Assembly: GCA_040388605.1 (NCBI GenBank)
Contig: JAZKBN010000038.1
Span: forward strand, 1 to 64,000
Reading direction: 5' to 3'
Source: JAZKBN01 sp040388605
Lineage (GTDB): Bacteria > Bacteroidota > Bacteroidia > Cytophagales > Flexibacteraceae
DNA: 64,000 nucleotides
Numbering within the stretch: the first letter of the stretch is position 1; the number at the start of each line of letters is the position of its first letter. A program made the translations under genes and the position numbers. This document shows, piece by piece, positions 54,508 to 63,500 of this stretch. The notes under the pieces were generated by a model. That model was not told the DNA's origin. It ran no database searches and worked only from the letters and a program-made list of their open reading frames with translations.

Positions 54508-56427
54508 TCAGGCATTTGGCAAGGTAAAATGAAAAGTGCTTCCTTTACCCAAAGTACTTTCAGCATAAATGGTTCCGCCGTTTTTCTCACACATTTCCCT
54601 GCAAAGCTTTAACCCGAAACCGGTTCCTGTTTCACCTGATGTTCCTTTCACACTGTTCCGGGTATCTAAATCAAATAAAGTTTCCAAAACCGGTGCAGGC
54701 ATACCTGTGCCGGTATCAATTACAGATACTTTCAAAAAAGCGCCTTCGGTTTGGCAGTTTACGGTAATGCTGCCGCCACTGCCGGTGAATTTTACGGCAT
54801 TGCTAATCAGGTTTCTTAAAACAGTGTCGGCCATATCTTTATCCCCTTTGAAGCGGGCTCCTGTTTCAAGGTTCATTTTCAGGCTTATTCCCTTTTCCCG
54901 GGCTACGGGTTCAAAAAGCTCCATATTGAACTCGGCCAGCTTCTTTATTTCAAATATGCCTGCTTTAATTTCATACTCGTTCATTTGCAGGCGAGCCCAT
55001 TGCATCAGGTTATCGAGCAGCTTGTTTACGTTTTTTGCAGAATGGTTCAGGTACCGCATATATTCGGTAAGCTTCTCGGGCGAGTTGTTAAACGTAGGGT
55101 TAGAGGCTAGCTCTGTAAGCGCAATAATTGCCGAAAGCGGGTTGCGGAGGTCGTGTGCAATAATGCTGAAAAACCTGTCCTTGGTTTTGTTTATCTGTTT
55201 GAGCTCAATTTCAAGTCTTTTGCGATCATCAATATCGGTCATCATAACCGAGAGCCCGTCTTCGCTGGGGTAAGCGTTAATATCGAACCAACGGCTTAGG
55301 GCTTCATAGTAATATTCAAACCGGGCCGAAACCCTGTTTGTCATCACCATATTCAATTTTTCCCAAGCCTCGGTACTCCTGGCATCAGGAAAAATATCCC
55401 AAATATTAGTTCCCTGCAGCTTTATGCCCCTACGCCTGAAATTGCGTTCGGCCTGCCTGTTTATATAAACGAAATCCCAATTGCAGTTTACGGCAAAAAA
55501 GCCGCTGCGTATGCTTGAAAGTATGCTGTTCAGCCTGTCTTTCGCCCGCAAGGCAGCATTCTGCTGTATTTTGAGAACTGTAATATCCTGTACTATGCCG
55601 AAAACCTTAGCCGGGCTGCCGTCTGCATTTCTTGTAATCTTCCCTTCTACCCGCACATATTTCGGAGGTACATCATCGGGCAGCAGTACGCGGTATTCCA
55701 GTTGGTATTCGTTCTCAGTTCCGTAAATAGACTTGTTCAATTCTGCCGACACCTCTTCGAAATCATCGCCGTGAACAGATGAAAGGTACAGGATTGGAAT
55801 TTCCTTACCCTGGTCGTCGTACCGGTTTCTGTTGTAGATGCGGTACATGGTTTCGGTCCAGAGGATTTTGCCTGTGTTAAAATCCCGCTCCCAATAACCC
55901 AGCTTTCCTGCTTCGAATGCCACTTCAGAATACCTGCGGACAAGTGCAAGGTTGCGCTCGGTTTCCGCTTTGTCTGTAATGTTTACGCTTATTGTTAAAG
56001 CCCCGTCGGGTTTTCCTTCTGAATCAAGAACGGGTGAAAACCATGTTTCATAATAAAAGTCCCCGCGCGGATAACTGTGTTTGCTGTAATTGCCGTTCAG
56101 GGCCTCTTTGGCAGCTTCGGCAGCCTCAGCCGGGTCTGAAAATATTTCCAACAGGTTCTTATCAAGGAAAAAGTTCTCGGCAGGCCCTTTAAACATGCTG
56201 CTGTAGCCTGTGGCCGCTATTACCGTTCCCGCTGCATTGGCATGCAGAATAATAATAGGCGTTTTTTGAATAAGCAGCGAAATTTGACCGGCATTACGCC
56301 TGTCGATTTCAAGCTGCTTCTGAAGCCTGATTATTTCATCCTCTAAAAACCTTATTTTATCTGCTTCCCCGCTTATTTCATCTTGCCTGTCGCTGCCGGG
56401 CGGGTGAAGCTTTTCGTTAGATTTCAT
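54508..56427 (-). CDS. Soluble multi-PAS sensor histidine kinase
   Basis: 639 aa with no transmembrane helix. An N-terminal coiled coil (about 20-45) leads into three PAS domains: about 48-165, 170-290 (AGKLGYWERDFNTGKILWTE) and 295-405 (GFFAVNCNWDFVYINRQAERNF). The HisKA box FFSIIAHDLRNPLSAIIAL has the phospho-histidine near residue 426. The ATPase domain has NLISNAVKFTG, VSVIDTGTGMP and GTGFGLKLCREMCEKNGG. No regulator is adjacent, so it is an orphan in this window. PAS ligands cannot be predicted; no heme or flavin motif was recognised. Confidence 0.92.
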   Translation of the reverse strand: MKSNEKLHPPGSDRQDEISGEADKIRFLEDEIIRLQKQLEIDRRNAGQISLLIQKTPIIILHANAAGTVIAATGYSSMFKGPAENFFLDKNLLEIFSDPAEAAEAAKEALNGNYSKHSYPRGDFYYETWFSPVLDSEGKPDGALTISVNITDKAETERNLALVRRYSEVAFEAGKLGYWERDFNTGKILWTETMYRIYNRNRYDDQGKEIPILYLSSVHGDDFEEVSAELNKSIYGTENEYQLEYRVLLPDDVPPKYVRVEGKITRNADGSPAKVFGIVQDITVLKIQQNAALRAKDRLNSILSSIRSGFFAVNCNWDFVYINRQAERNFRRRGIKLQGTNIWDIFPDARSTEAWEKLNMVMTNRVSARFEYYYEALSRWFDINAYPSEDGLSVMMTDIDDRKRLEIELKQINKTKDRFFSIIAHDLRNPLSAIIALTELASNPTFNNSPEKLTEYMRYLNHSAKNVNKLLDNLMQWARLQMNEYEIKAGIFEIKKLAEFNMELFEPVAREKGISLKMNLETGARFKGDKDMADTVLRNLISNAVKFTGSGGSITVNCQTEGAFLKVSVIDTGTGMPAPVLETLFDLDTRNSVKGTSGETGTGFGLKLCREMCEKNGGTIYAESTLGKGSTFHFTLPNA

Positions 56428-56581
56428 AGTATTTTCCGGAAGTTGGCTTAGCTCGAATTCAATTTATTAAAATGAATTTCTGATACTGCCTAATGGCAAA
56501 TATACTATAATTATGTTCGGAAATAAGTTGATTATTCGGGTAGTAGTGCCATAAACAGCTATCTGCAAATATAATACACGA

Positions 56582-58597
56582 TTACGGTTTTACCTTATTG
56601 AATACAAGACCTGTTCTGCTGGGCGAATAGACTTTAATTAAGCCATTTGCATCGGTAAAGTATTCTAAATCAGCATTTATACGGGAATATCCGCTGAATT
56701 TGGGTGCATCGGTATCTAAAATGATTTTATAGCTCGCAGGCTCATTTAATTGCAGGCCATAGTCGGTGAATGAGGCCGAGGGGTGGAAGTTGAAAACAAA
56801 CAACATACCTGCCCGCATATAGGCTATAATTTTGTTATAATTATCTACAGTAACCAATTGAATATCATGACTGCTCAGCCATTCGCCTGCCTTTGATACA
56901 TGCAACATTGCAGAATCAAAATCTGCCAGCGCGCCATACCTCAGGAAAGGGTTATCGGCAAGGCTCCATTGCCTGCGGGCATACTGGAAGCTCCAGTTAT
57001 TGCCGTCGCGGGGGAAATCTATCCAGTCAGGGTGGCCGAATTCATTGCCCATAAAATTGAGCCAGGCCTCACCGCCTACCGATAAAGTGATAAGCCTTAT
57101 CATTTTATGCAGGGCCATGCCACGGTCTATCACCAGGTTCTGTGCGCCTTTATCCATATCAGTATACATGGCGGTTTTCATCAGGCGGAAGGCAATTGTC
57201 TGGTCGCCAACCAATGCCTGGTCATGAGATTCAACATAAGCAATGGTTTTCTCGCTGCGACGGCGGTTTATGAGCGTACCCCACAGCTCGCCCATATCCC
57301 AATCTTCATCGGCCTTGGTTTCTATCAGCTTAATCCAATAATCAGGCAAGCCCATTCCCAGCCTGAAATCAAATCCTACACCGCCGTCGTCTTCCGGGCG
57401 ACAAAGGCCGGGCATACCGCTCACATCCTCGGCAACTGTTATGCCATGCTTTAAGATCGTATGCGTAAGCTTATTGGCCATTTGCAGGTACAATACCGCT
57501 TCGGCATTTGTGTTCGGCGAAAAATAATCTGGCAGGCCGGTGAAGTCCATATTCAGGCCGTGGTTTTCGTAGAGCATGGATGTTATGCCGTCGAAACGGA
57601 AACCATCAAAACGGAATTCTTCGAGCCAATAACGCACATTGCTGAGCAGGAATTGCTGCACTTCCCACTTACCGTAATTGAATACTTTAGAGTCCCATGC
57701 CGGATGGTCGCCGCGCTCGCCGGGGTAAAAATACTGATCGCCTGAGCCGTCGAACATATTCAGGCCCTCATTTATATTTTTAACGCTGTGCGAATGCACC
57801 AGGTCCATAATAATGGCGAGGCCAAGGCCGTGCGCGGTATCAACGAGGTACTTCAAATCTTCCGGTGTTCCGAACCTTGAGCTCGGCGCAAAGAAGTTGG
57901 AAACGTGGTAGCCGTAACTGCCGTAATACGGGTGCTCCTGCACCGCCATAAGCTGAACAACGGTATAGCCGCCTTCTTTAATGCGTGGCAGTATATTGTC
58001 GGCAAACTCACGGTAGGTGCCAACCCCGTAAGTTTCCTGTGCCATACCGGTATGGCCTTCATAAATATAAACTTCTTTAATTTCTTCCGCAGCCGGGCTT
58101 ATGAATTTCCAGTCATAAGGTTCAGATTTCCACACCTGTGCGGAAAAATCTTTGGTTTGTTCATTTTGCACCACACGTGCCGCAAAGGCAGGCAGGCGTT
58201 CTGAAGTTAAGGTTCGGCTGTGAACAACCACTTTGAACAGGCTGCCGTGCACAAAGGTTTGCCCGTAAGTGGCATCATCAAGAAAAATTTCCCAAACATT
58301 TTTATCGTTCGGGTGCAGTGGGTGAGATTCGCGATCCCACCAGTTGAAATCACCGGTGAGATAGAGCGCAAAGGCATTAGGGGCCCATTCACGGTAAAAC
58401 CAGCCTTTATGCTCGGCGCTGTAATGCAGGCCAAGGTATTTGTGCAGTTCGGCAAAGTTATAGAGGCTTCCGTTATTCTTATTTACATAATGCATCATTC
58501 CCCGCCAGCGGTATAGCCTGTCGGTAATTTGAGCGTTAAAAGGAGCAAGCTCCGGATCGTCGGCAATCAGGCGCGGAAGGGTGGGGGAGAAGGGCAT
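56582..58597 (-). CDS. glgB: GlgB, 1,4-alpha-glucan branching enzyme (GH13, eukaryote-like subtype)
   Basis: 671 aa. An N-terminal CBM48 domain (YREWAPNAFALYLTGDFNWW, about 70-160) precedes the GH13 barrel. Its catalytic residues are in FRFDGFRFDGITSMLY (nucleophile Asp), ITVAEDVSGMPGL (acid Glu) and YVESHDQALVGD (transition-state Asp). LVHSHSVKNINEGLNMFDG and the C-terminal ANGLIKVYSPSRTGLVF region match the branching enzymes of eukaryotes and Bacteroidota (GH13_8). It introduces alpha-1,6 branches into glycogen. No other glycogen gene is nearby. Divergent from the MBL gene. Confidence 0.95.
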   Translation of the reverse strand: MPFSPTLPRLIADDPELAPFNAQITDRLYRWRGMMHYVNKNNGSLYNFAELHKYLGLHYSAEHKGWFYREWAPNAFALYLTGDFNWWDRESHPLHPNDKNVWEIFLDDATYGQTFVHGSLFKVVVHSRTLTSERLPAFAARVVQNEQTKDFSAQVWKSEPYDWKFISPAAEEIKEVYIYEGHTGMAQETYGVGTYREFADNILPRIKEGGYTVVQLMAVQEHPYYGSYGYHVSNFFAPSSRFGTPEDLKYLVDTAHGLGLAIIMDLVHSHSVKNINEGLNMFDGSGDQYFYPGERGDHPAWDSKVFNYGKWEVQQFLLSNVRYWLEEFRFDGFRFDGITSMLYENHGLNMDFTGLPDYFSPNTNAEAVLYLQMANKLTHTILKHGITVAEDVSGMPGLCRPEDDGGVGFDFRLGMGLPDYWIKLIETKADEDWDMGELWGTLINRRRSEKTIAYVESHDQALVGDQTIAFRLMKTAMYTDMDKGAQNLVIDRGMALHKMIRLITLSVGGEAWLNFMGNEFGHPDWIDFPRDGNNWSFQYARRQWSLADNPFLRYGALADFDSAMLHVSKAGEWLSSHDIQLVTVDNYNKIIAYMRAGMLFVFNFHPSASFTDYGLQLNEPASYKIILDTDAPKFSGYSRINADLEYFTDANGLIKVYSPSRTGLVFNKVKP

Positions 58598-58625
58598 GGC
58601 TTAATTGCTGAAATGATGCGTTTGG

Positions 58626-58633
58626 CAAAAATA
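58626..58633 (-). promoter_or_regulatory. Bacteroidota -7 element of glgB
   Basis: TATTTTTG on the minus strand, about 30 nt before the glgB start. No -33 element at the expected spacing. Confidence 0.4.
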
Positions 58634-58652
58634 GATATTTGTTGCTTCTTCC

Positions 58653-58660
58653 TACTTTTG
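58653..58660 (+). promoter_or_regulatory. Bacteroidota -7 element of the MBL-fold gene
   Basis: TACTTTTG, a TAnnTTTG match 88 nt before the ATG at 58748. Only 19 bp from the glgB -7 element, so the divergent promoters overlap. Confidence 0.45.
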
Positions 58661-58747
58661 CAAACTGAGTGTAAGCTACATATTATTCGTTCACATCTAA
58701 TTTCATTCCGAATTATCGGATAAATACCGTTTAAATAACGGCAATAA

Positions 58748-59518
58748 ATGAAAGTTACTTTCCTGGGAACCGGTACATCGCAAGGCGTACCCATGATTGC
58801 CTGCGAATGCCCCGTTTGCACTTCGCTTGATTACCGTGATAAGCGCCTGCGCACTTCGGTACTCATTGAAGTTAATTCTGTTCGTTTCATTATAGATACA
58901 GGGCCCGATTTCAGGCAGCAAATGCTGCGTGAACGGGTGAAGCGTCTCGATGCAGTGGTTTTTACTCACCAACACAAAGATCATATTGCAGGGCTCGACG
59001 AGGTACGTTCTTTTAATTATGCCCAAAAAGAGAACATGCCGGTTTATGCCACTGAACGTGTTTGTAAACAATTAAAAATTGAATTTGCATACGCTTTTGA
59101 AGCTTTTAAATACCCCGGCGTACCTCTTATAGATTTATACCAATTCGGCGATGAGCCATTTGAAATTAAAGGTGTAAAAATTACTCCCGTTACGGTAATG
59201 CACCACATGCTTCCCGTAACCGGATTCCGCATAGGCAATTTTACTTATATAACCGATGCCAACCGCATAGACCCCGCTGAGCGCGATAAGATACGAGGTT
59301 CGGAAATCATGGTATTGAACGGCCTCCAAAGAGAGCCGCATCCTTCGCATTTCACCTTACAGGAATCGCTTGACGTTATTGCCGATATTAATCCCCGTGC
59401 GGCCTATCTTACCCATATAAGCCATCGCCTTGGGCGCCACGCTGAGGTACAGCCAACTTTGCCTCCTAACGTTTTCCTGGCTTGGGACGGGCTTACGCTT
59501 GAATGCGGGGAGTGCTGA
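58748..59518 (+). CDS. MBL-fold metallohydrolase (PhnP-like)
   Basis: 256 aa. KVTFLGTGTSQGVPMIACECPVC with two cysteines, LIEVNSVRFIIDTGPDFR, and the metal-binding HxHxDH motif in VVFTHQHKDHIAGLDEVR. A later metal aspartate is in YITDANRID and the C-terminal histidines are in YLTHISHRLGRHAEVQ. The layout fits the PhnP-like cyclic phosphodiesterase or tRNase Z-like group, in which the HISH histidine is a metal ligand. Substrate is unknown. A degenerate second copy of its C-terminus lies downstream at 60280. Confidence 0.92.
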   Translation: MKVTFLGTGTSQGVPMIACECPVCTSLDYRDKRLRTSVLIEVNSVRFIIDTGPDFRQQMLRERVKRLDAVVFTHQHKDHIAGLDEVRSFNYAQKENMPVYATERVCKQLKIEFAYAFEAFKYPGVPLIDLYQFGDEPFEIKGVKITPVTVMHHMLPVTGFRIGNFTYITDANRIDPAERDKIRGSEIMVLNGLQREPHPSHFTLQESLDVIADINPRAAYLTHISHRLGRHAEVQPTLPPNVFLAWDGLTLECGEC

Positions 59519-59603
59519 GTGCTTTGCAACAAAAGTTCCATATACTCAGCCTCAGCATTATTATTATCGGAGATTCACTTTCTATAAGCAACAGGCATTA
59601 AAC

Positions 59604-59632
59604 TAAAAAGCAACCATTTAGTAAATGGTTGC
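59604..59632 (-). terminator. Terminator of the minus-strand 121-aa protein gene
   Basis: On the minus strand, a palindromic stem GCAACCATTT/AAATGGTTGC (59623-59632 with 59610-59619, 3-nt loop) runs into TTTTTAG. No T-run follows on the plus strand. Confidence 0.75.
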
Positions 59633-59707
59633 GATTAATCAGTTTTTACCTGAATTCCTTTCAGCGGATTAAAATGCCTGTTGCCAATCTTTTTGGATCC
59701 GGAAAGA

Positions 59708-60073
59708 TTATTCCTGTCCTACTTTGAAGTTTGCAATAACCCTGTTCTTCTCAATGTCTTTAACAAGAATGGTTTTATACGAAGGGCCTTCTTTTGTAAG
59801 TTCCTTATAGTGAGCCTTTCCTGTATGCTTACCACCTTCATGTACCAGGTTTCCGGGTGTTAATTCAAGAATAAGCTCGGTTTGGTTTATTCCTTGTACT
59901 TCTGCCGTTTCAAGTTTAAAACCAACTTTTTCACCGTTTGTCGGGAATTCGCCGTCTACAACAATATGGTCTTTAGTTCCTGCAAGGTCAATAAATGCAT
60001 GCCAATTGCCTATGCTTTGCGCAAGCAGAGGATGATGTTCAATTGGGCTGTGGCCCGGTATTTGGTTTTCCAT
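59708..60073 (-). CDS. Hypothetical cytoplasmic protein
   Basis: 121 aa, no signal or helix. N-terminal His/Pro stretch (IPGHSPIEHHPLLAQSIGNWHAF), then a beta-rich body (IVVDGEFPTNGEKVGFKLETA, ELILELTPGNLVHEGG, YKTILVKDIEKNRVIANFKV). It may form a small beta barrel. I do not recognise the family and no operon partner is adjacent. A terminator directly follows, which supports it being a real transcription unit. Confidence 0.65.
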   Translation of the reverse strand: MENQIPGHSPIEHHPLLAQSIGNWHAFIDLAGTKDHIVVDGEFPTNGEKVGFKLETAEVQGINQTELILELTPGNLVHEGGKHTGKAHYKELTKEGPSYKTILVKDIEKNRVIANFKVGQE

Positions 60074-60279
60074 TTTACGTTTCTTAAAATCAAAACAGGT
60101 GTGTATGAACAGTATTCTGTTCAGAACTTATTTCATCACACACTGCTTAATTAAAAATTGGAGTGCAATAAGTGCACCAGGAAACGGAATATCAGAAATA
60201 TAAATAGTTTAATTTTTCCGGGTTGAATCAGAGCTTAGGCTGGCCCGTTTTGGCTTTGAAAAGAAATTCCTGTAGGCTC

Positions 60280-60387
60280 TACCTTACCCATATAAGCAAT
60301 CGCCTTGGCCGCCATGCCGAAGTGCAGCCAGCACTGCCGCCCAATGTGTTTTTAGCCCGGGACGGGCTTACGCCGGAATGCGGGTAA
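60280..60387 (+). pseudogene. C-terminal remnant of a second MBL-fold hydrolase gene
   Basis: Thirty-five codons plus stop, reading YLTHISNRLGRHAEVQPALP then PNVFLARDGLTPECG. They align without gaps to the last 36 codons of the intact gene at 58748-59518 (YLTHISHRLGRHAEVQPTLP...). Five amino acids differ (H-N, T-A, W-R, L-P and loss of the last two residues), whereas about 14 codons differ only synonymously. The divergence is therefore mostly that of a once-functional protein gene. No upstream coding part or start is recognisable. One change removes the HISH histidine, expected to be a metal ligand. Confidence 0.82.
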
Positions 60388-60438
60388 TAGAACGGTAAAC
60401 GCCTGAATTTTAATGAAGCCTGTTACTCGATAAAACAA

Positions 60439-60476
60439 AACAGCCCGACCTCAATAAAGCGGCCGGGCTGTTTTTT
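60439..60476. terminator. Terminator between the MBL remnant and the large T9SS protein gene
   Basis: Stem of CAGCCCGACC with GGCCGGGCTG (60441-60450, 60461-60470, one mismatch) and AA/TT extension, followed by TTTTTT on the plus strand. The minus strand gives TTTTGTTTTA after the stem, so it can serve the minus-strand gene ending at 60525. Confidence 0.75.
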
Positions 60477-60524
60477 ATCCGTTCAACTCAGTTCCTTCAC
60501 TAAGGAGCCGGGCTGTACAGCGAG

Positions 60525-63500
60525 TTATTCAATAACAATTTGCTTCACACCAATACCGCCGGCAACATATACCTTGGCGGTATAAATACCGGCAGGCAGG
60601 TTGAGGCTTAATGCTTCTGATGTATTGCCGGATGTGGTTTTTGTGTAAACCAGGCGACCGAGGTTGTCGAAAACGCTAAGTGCTTTAATCTCGCTGCCTG
60701 CTGTAATGGTAAACGAGCCCCTGTTCGGGTTCGGAGATACATTCAGGCTAAGCGCAGCCCTGGGGCTGATGGCAAGGGGTGATCTCAATTTAAGTGTCAG
60801 CGGGTAAGTTTGGCCGGCGTTTAAGCTGAAAGTAAGGCGGGTAGCTGCTGTAAATGGCATATCTGTACCTGTTATATCGTCACGAACTATAAATCCGAAA
60901 CGGTCGGCCCAATCGCTCATTTCGGTAGCGCTCAGGGTTAGTGTGGCGGCAGTGCTGCTGCGCAGGCGCAGGGCAATGGTATCGCCAATAGCAGGTACCA
61001 GGTTGGCAATTGCCTGCCTGTTTGTTGGCCCTGAAGGCTCTGACCAGATATTGATGCCGGGGTTCATGAATTTCTCGGCATCGTACTCAAGCTCGAAAGC
61101 ACGGGTGGAACCCGGCCTTTCCGCAATCACGGTTTCGTCGGAACGATCAGCGGTTTCAACTTTTAAGCGCAGCATGCTTAGGGCATTTGTACGCAGAATG
61201 GCTGCAGATGCATCGGTCTTTACTGCCTCGGCAGCCTTTAAAAGTGCAGTTGCAGCTGTTGCGCGCACTATAAAGCCCTGCCCGGAAGCAATAAGGTTGC
61301 TGCCGCTGTTAAGCCCTATACCACCCACATATACCGAATAAACACCTTGATTATGCCTGTAAACATAAATAGGGGCTGCAATGTCGGTTTTTGTCCATGC
61401 GGCATTGTCCCAATCTATGGCGCTTGGGTAAGGGTTTGCTACAAGGTTCCAGCCGTTAGGCACCAGGTTATCGGCGCAGCCTGCTGTGCAATAGCTTACA
61501 GGTAAAGTGAAGTCGCCGGTTACCGGCGGACCTGTAAGCGAGGCAGTAGCCCCGTTAGTAAAGAAATCATTACCGAACCAAACTTTTGCTGCCTTTCCGG
61601 CAGGCATGGGAACAGCCGCATTATCAGGCTTAAACCATCCGTCGCCGGAAGCATTGTTGGCGTAAAGGTAAACAGAGCCGCCGGGCGCCGCAGATACATA
61701 AGTAGATGCGAGGTATGGGTTAGCTGCAGTATTCCAGGAATCAACGTTAACCCCTACTACCTGGCTGCCAAGCATGTAATATGCGCCGAAACCTTCGGCA
61801 TCGTTACGAATTGCGGCAGGGTCGAGCCAGCGTTGGGCAGTAAATGCGGTGGCATTTGTTATGAACGCACCCGCATTTACCTGTTCAAGACGGGCAGTGC
61901 GGGCAGCAGTAGAATACAGCGTAAAGGGCTTGTTATTCATATTGAAATCGCCGGTTACAACATTAAGCGTATTGGTCACACCTGAAGCACCGATGAGTGC
62001 AACACCGGAAAGATTGTTTATTGTTAAATTCACAACCGACTGGGGCAGGCCGCTGCCGGTTAATTGCGATGCCGTACCGTTATATACATATTCAGCCAGT
62101 GTGCTGAAATTGCGAACTGCAGTTTGCACTGCTCCGAGCGGGCCTGCAGCTTCAATACCGGCAGGATCACATATCAGTATTTTGCCGCCGTCTTCCAGAG
62201 AGAATGTGCCGGGACCGGTTATAGTGTAACAGGCCGTAACCAGCGTGGCCCCTGTCGGTATGCTCATTGCCCCGGCAACGAACAGGTTGCCGTTGAGCGT
62301 TACGGTAGGGCTGCCTGTAACTGTAATGTTCCTGTACTCGCCGCTTATGCTTTGATCTGTGCTGATAACCAAATCCTGGAGTGGTGCAGATTGAACCAAA
62401 AGCTCTACAAAGTTTGATTGGCCGCTGCCGCAGGATGATATACCTGTTACAACCAGCCTGCCGGAGGTGGCAGACGGGCCAAATGTAAGTGTTACTTCGT
62501 TCCCGTTGGGGCTAAGCGATACATCGCTGCCTGAGTAGGTCCAGTCAACAGATTCAGCATTGGGTATGGCATCAATTCTGTATGTTTCCGATGTGTTACG
62601 TACAGGAGTCGGCAAACCGGCAATTGCACCTGCTGCAGCCGGCAAATCTCTTACCAGTATGCTTACAGCATCGCTGAAAGGGCTGGGGCAGCCCGAAGTA
62701 TAGCTCATCACGCTGTAAGTGCCTGTTGCGCTCACATTTATAGATGGTGTAGTTTCACCTGTGTTCCAAAAATAAGCCTCAGACTGGGAAGCTACCAGGT
62801 TTACGGTTACGCCGCTGCACATGGTGGTGCTGCCCATAACGGTAATTGTTGGCGCTACAGGGGTTACAGCGTTTATTACTACAACCGGCGAAATTTCTGA
62901 AGTGCAGCTTTCGGTTACACGTCTTGCATAATAAGAGCCGGGCGTACTTACGGTTATATACCAGGTAGTATCGCCGGTGCTCCAAATGTTGCCGGTGGTG
63001 TAGTTGGAATATATATCTACGGGCTGCCCGTTACAGATTACGGCGCTGTTGGCAGTATAAATCCAAGGGGCCGGGGCGGAAGTCACGCTTACATTAATCG
63101 GATCAGACAGAGTTGAATAGCATGTGCCATCAAATTGACGGACAAAGTATGAGCCCGAGACTGATACCGTGATTGATTGCGTGTTTTCACCAGTGCTCCA
63201 AACATTCCCGTCGGTAATGGAAGAGGTAAGTGTTACAGTTCCGCCTGAGCAGAACGTGGTAGGGCCTGAGGCAGTAACTGCAGGTGTTTGAGGCGCAGGT
63301 ATTATGGTAACCACTATTGTATCCGATACTTCGGAAGAGCAGCCGTTTATAATTGTTTGCACGGCATACTTACCTGATACGTTAACAGTTATAACCTGGC
63401 TGGTCTCGCCGTTATTCCAAATGTTTCCTTCTCCATTGGTAGCTATCAGCGTTAAGCCAATGCCTTCGCAGGCAGTAAATGAGCCTGTGTTGGAATAAAT

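Larger units (their letters stand above)
60074..60524. other. Intergenic region containing a decayed MBL gene fragment
   Basis: 451 bp between two minus-strand genes. Its recognisable content is the plus-strand MBL C-terminal remnant (60280-60387) and the terminator at 60439-60476. Nothing else supportable is seen. Confidence 0.6.
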
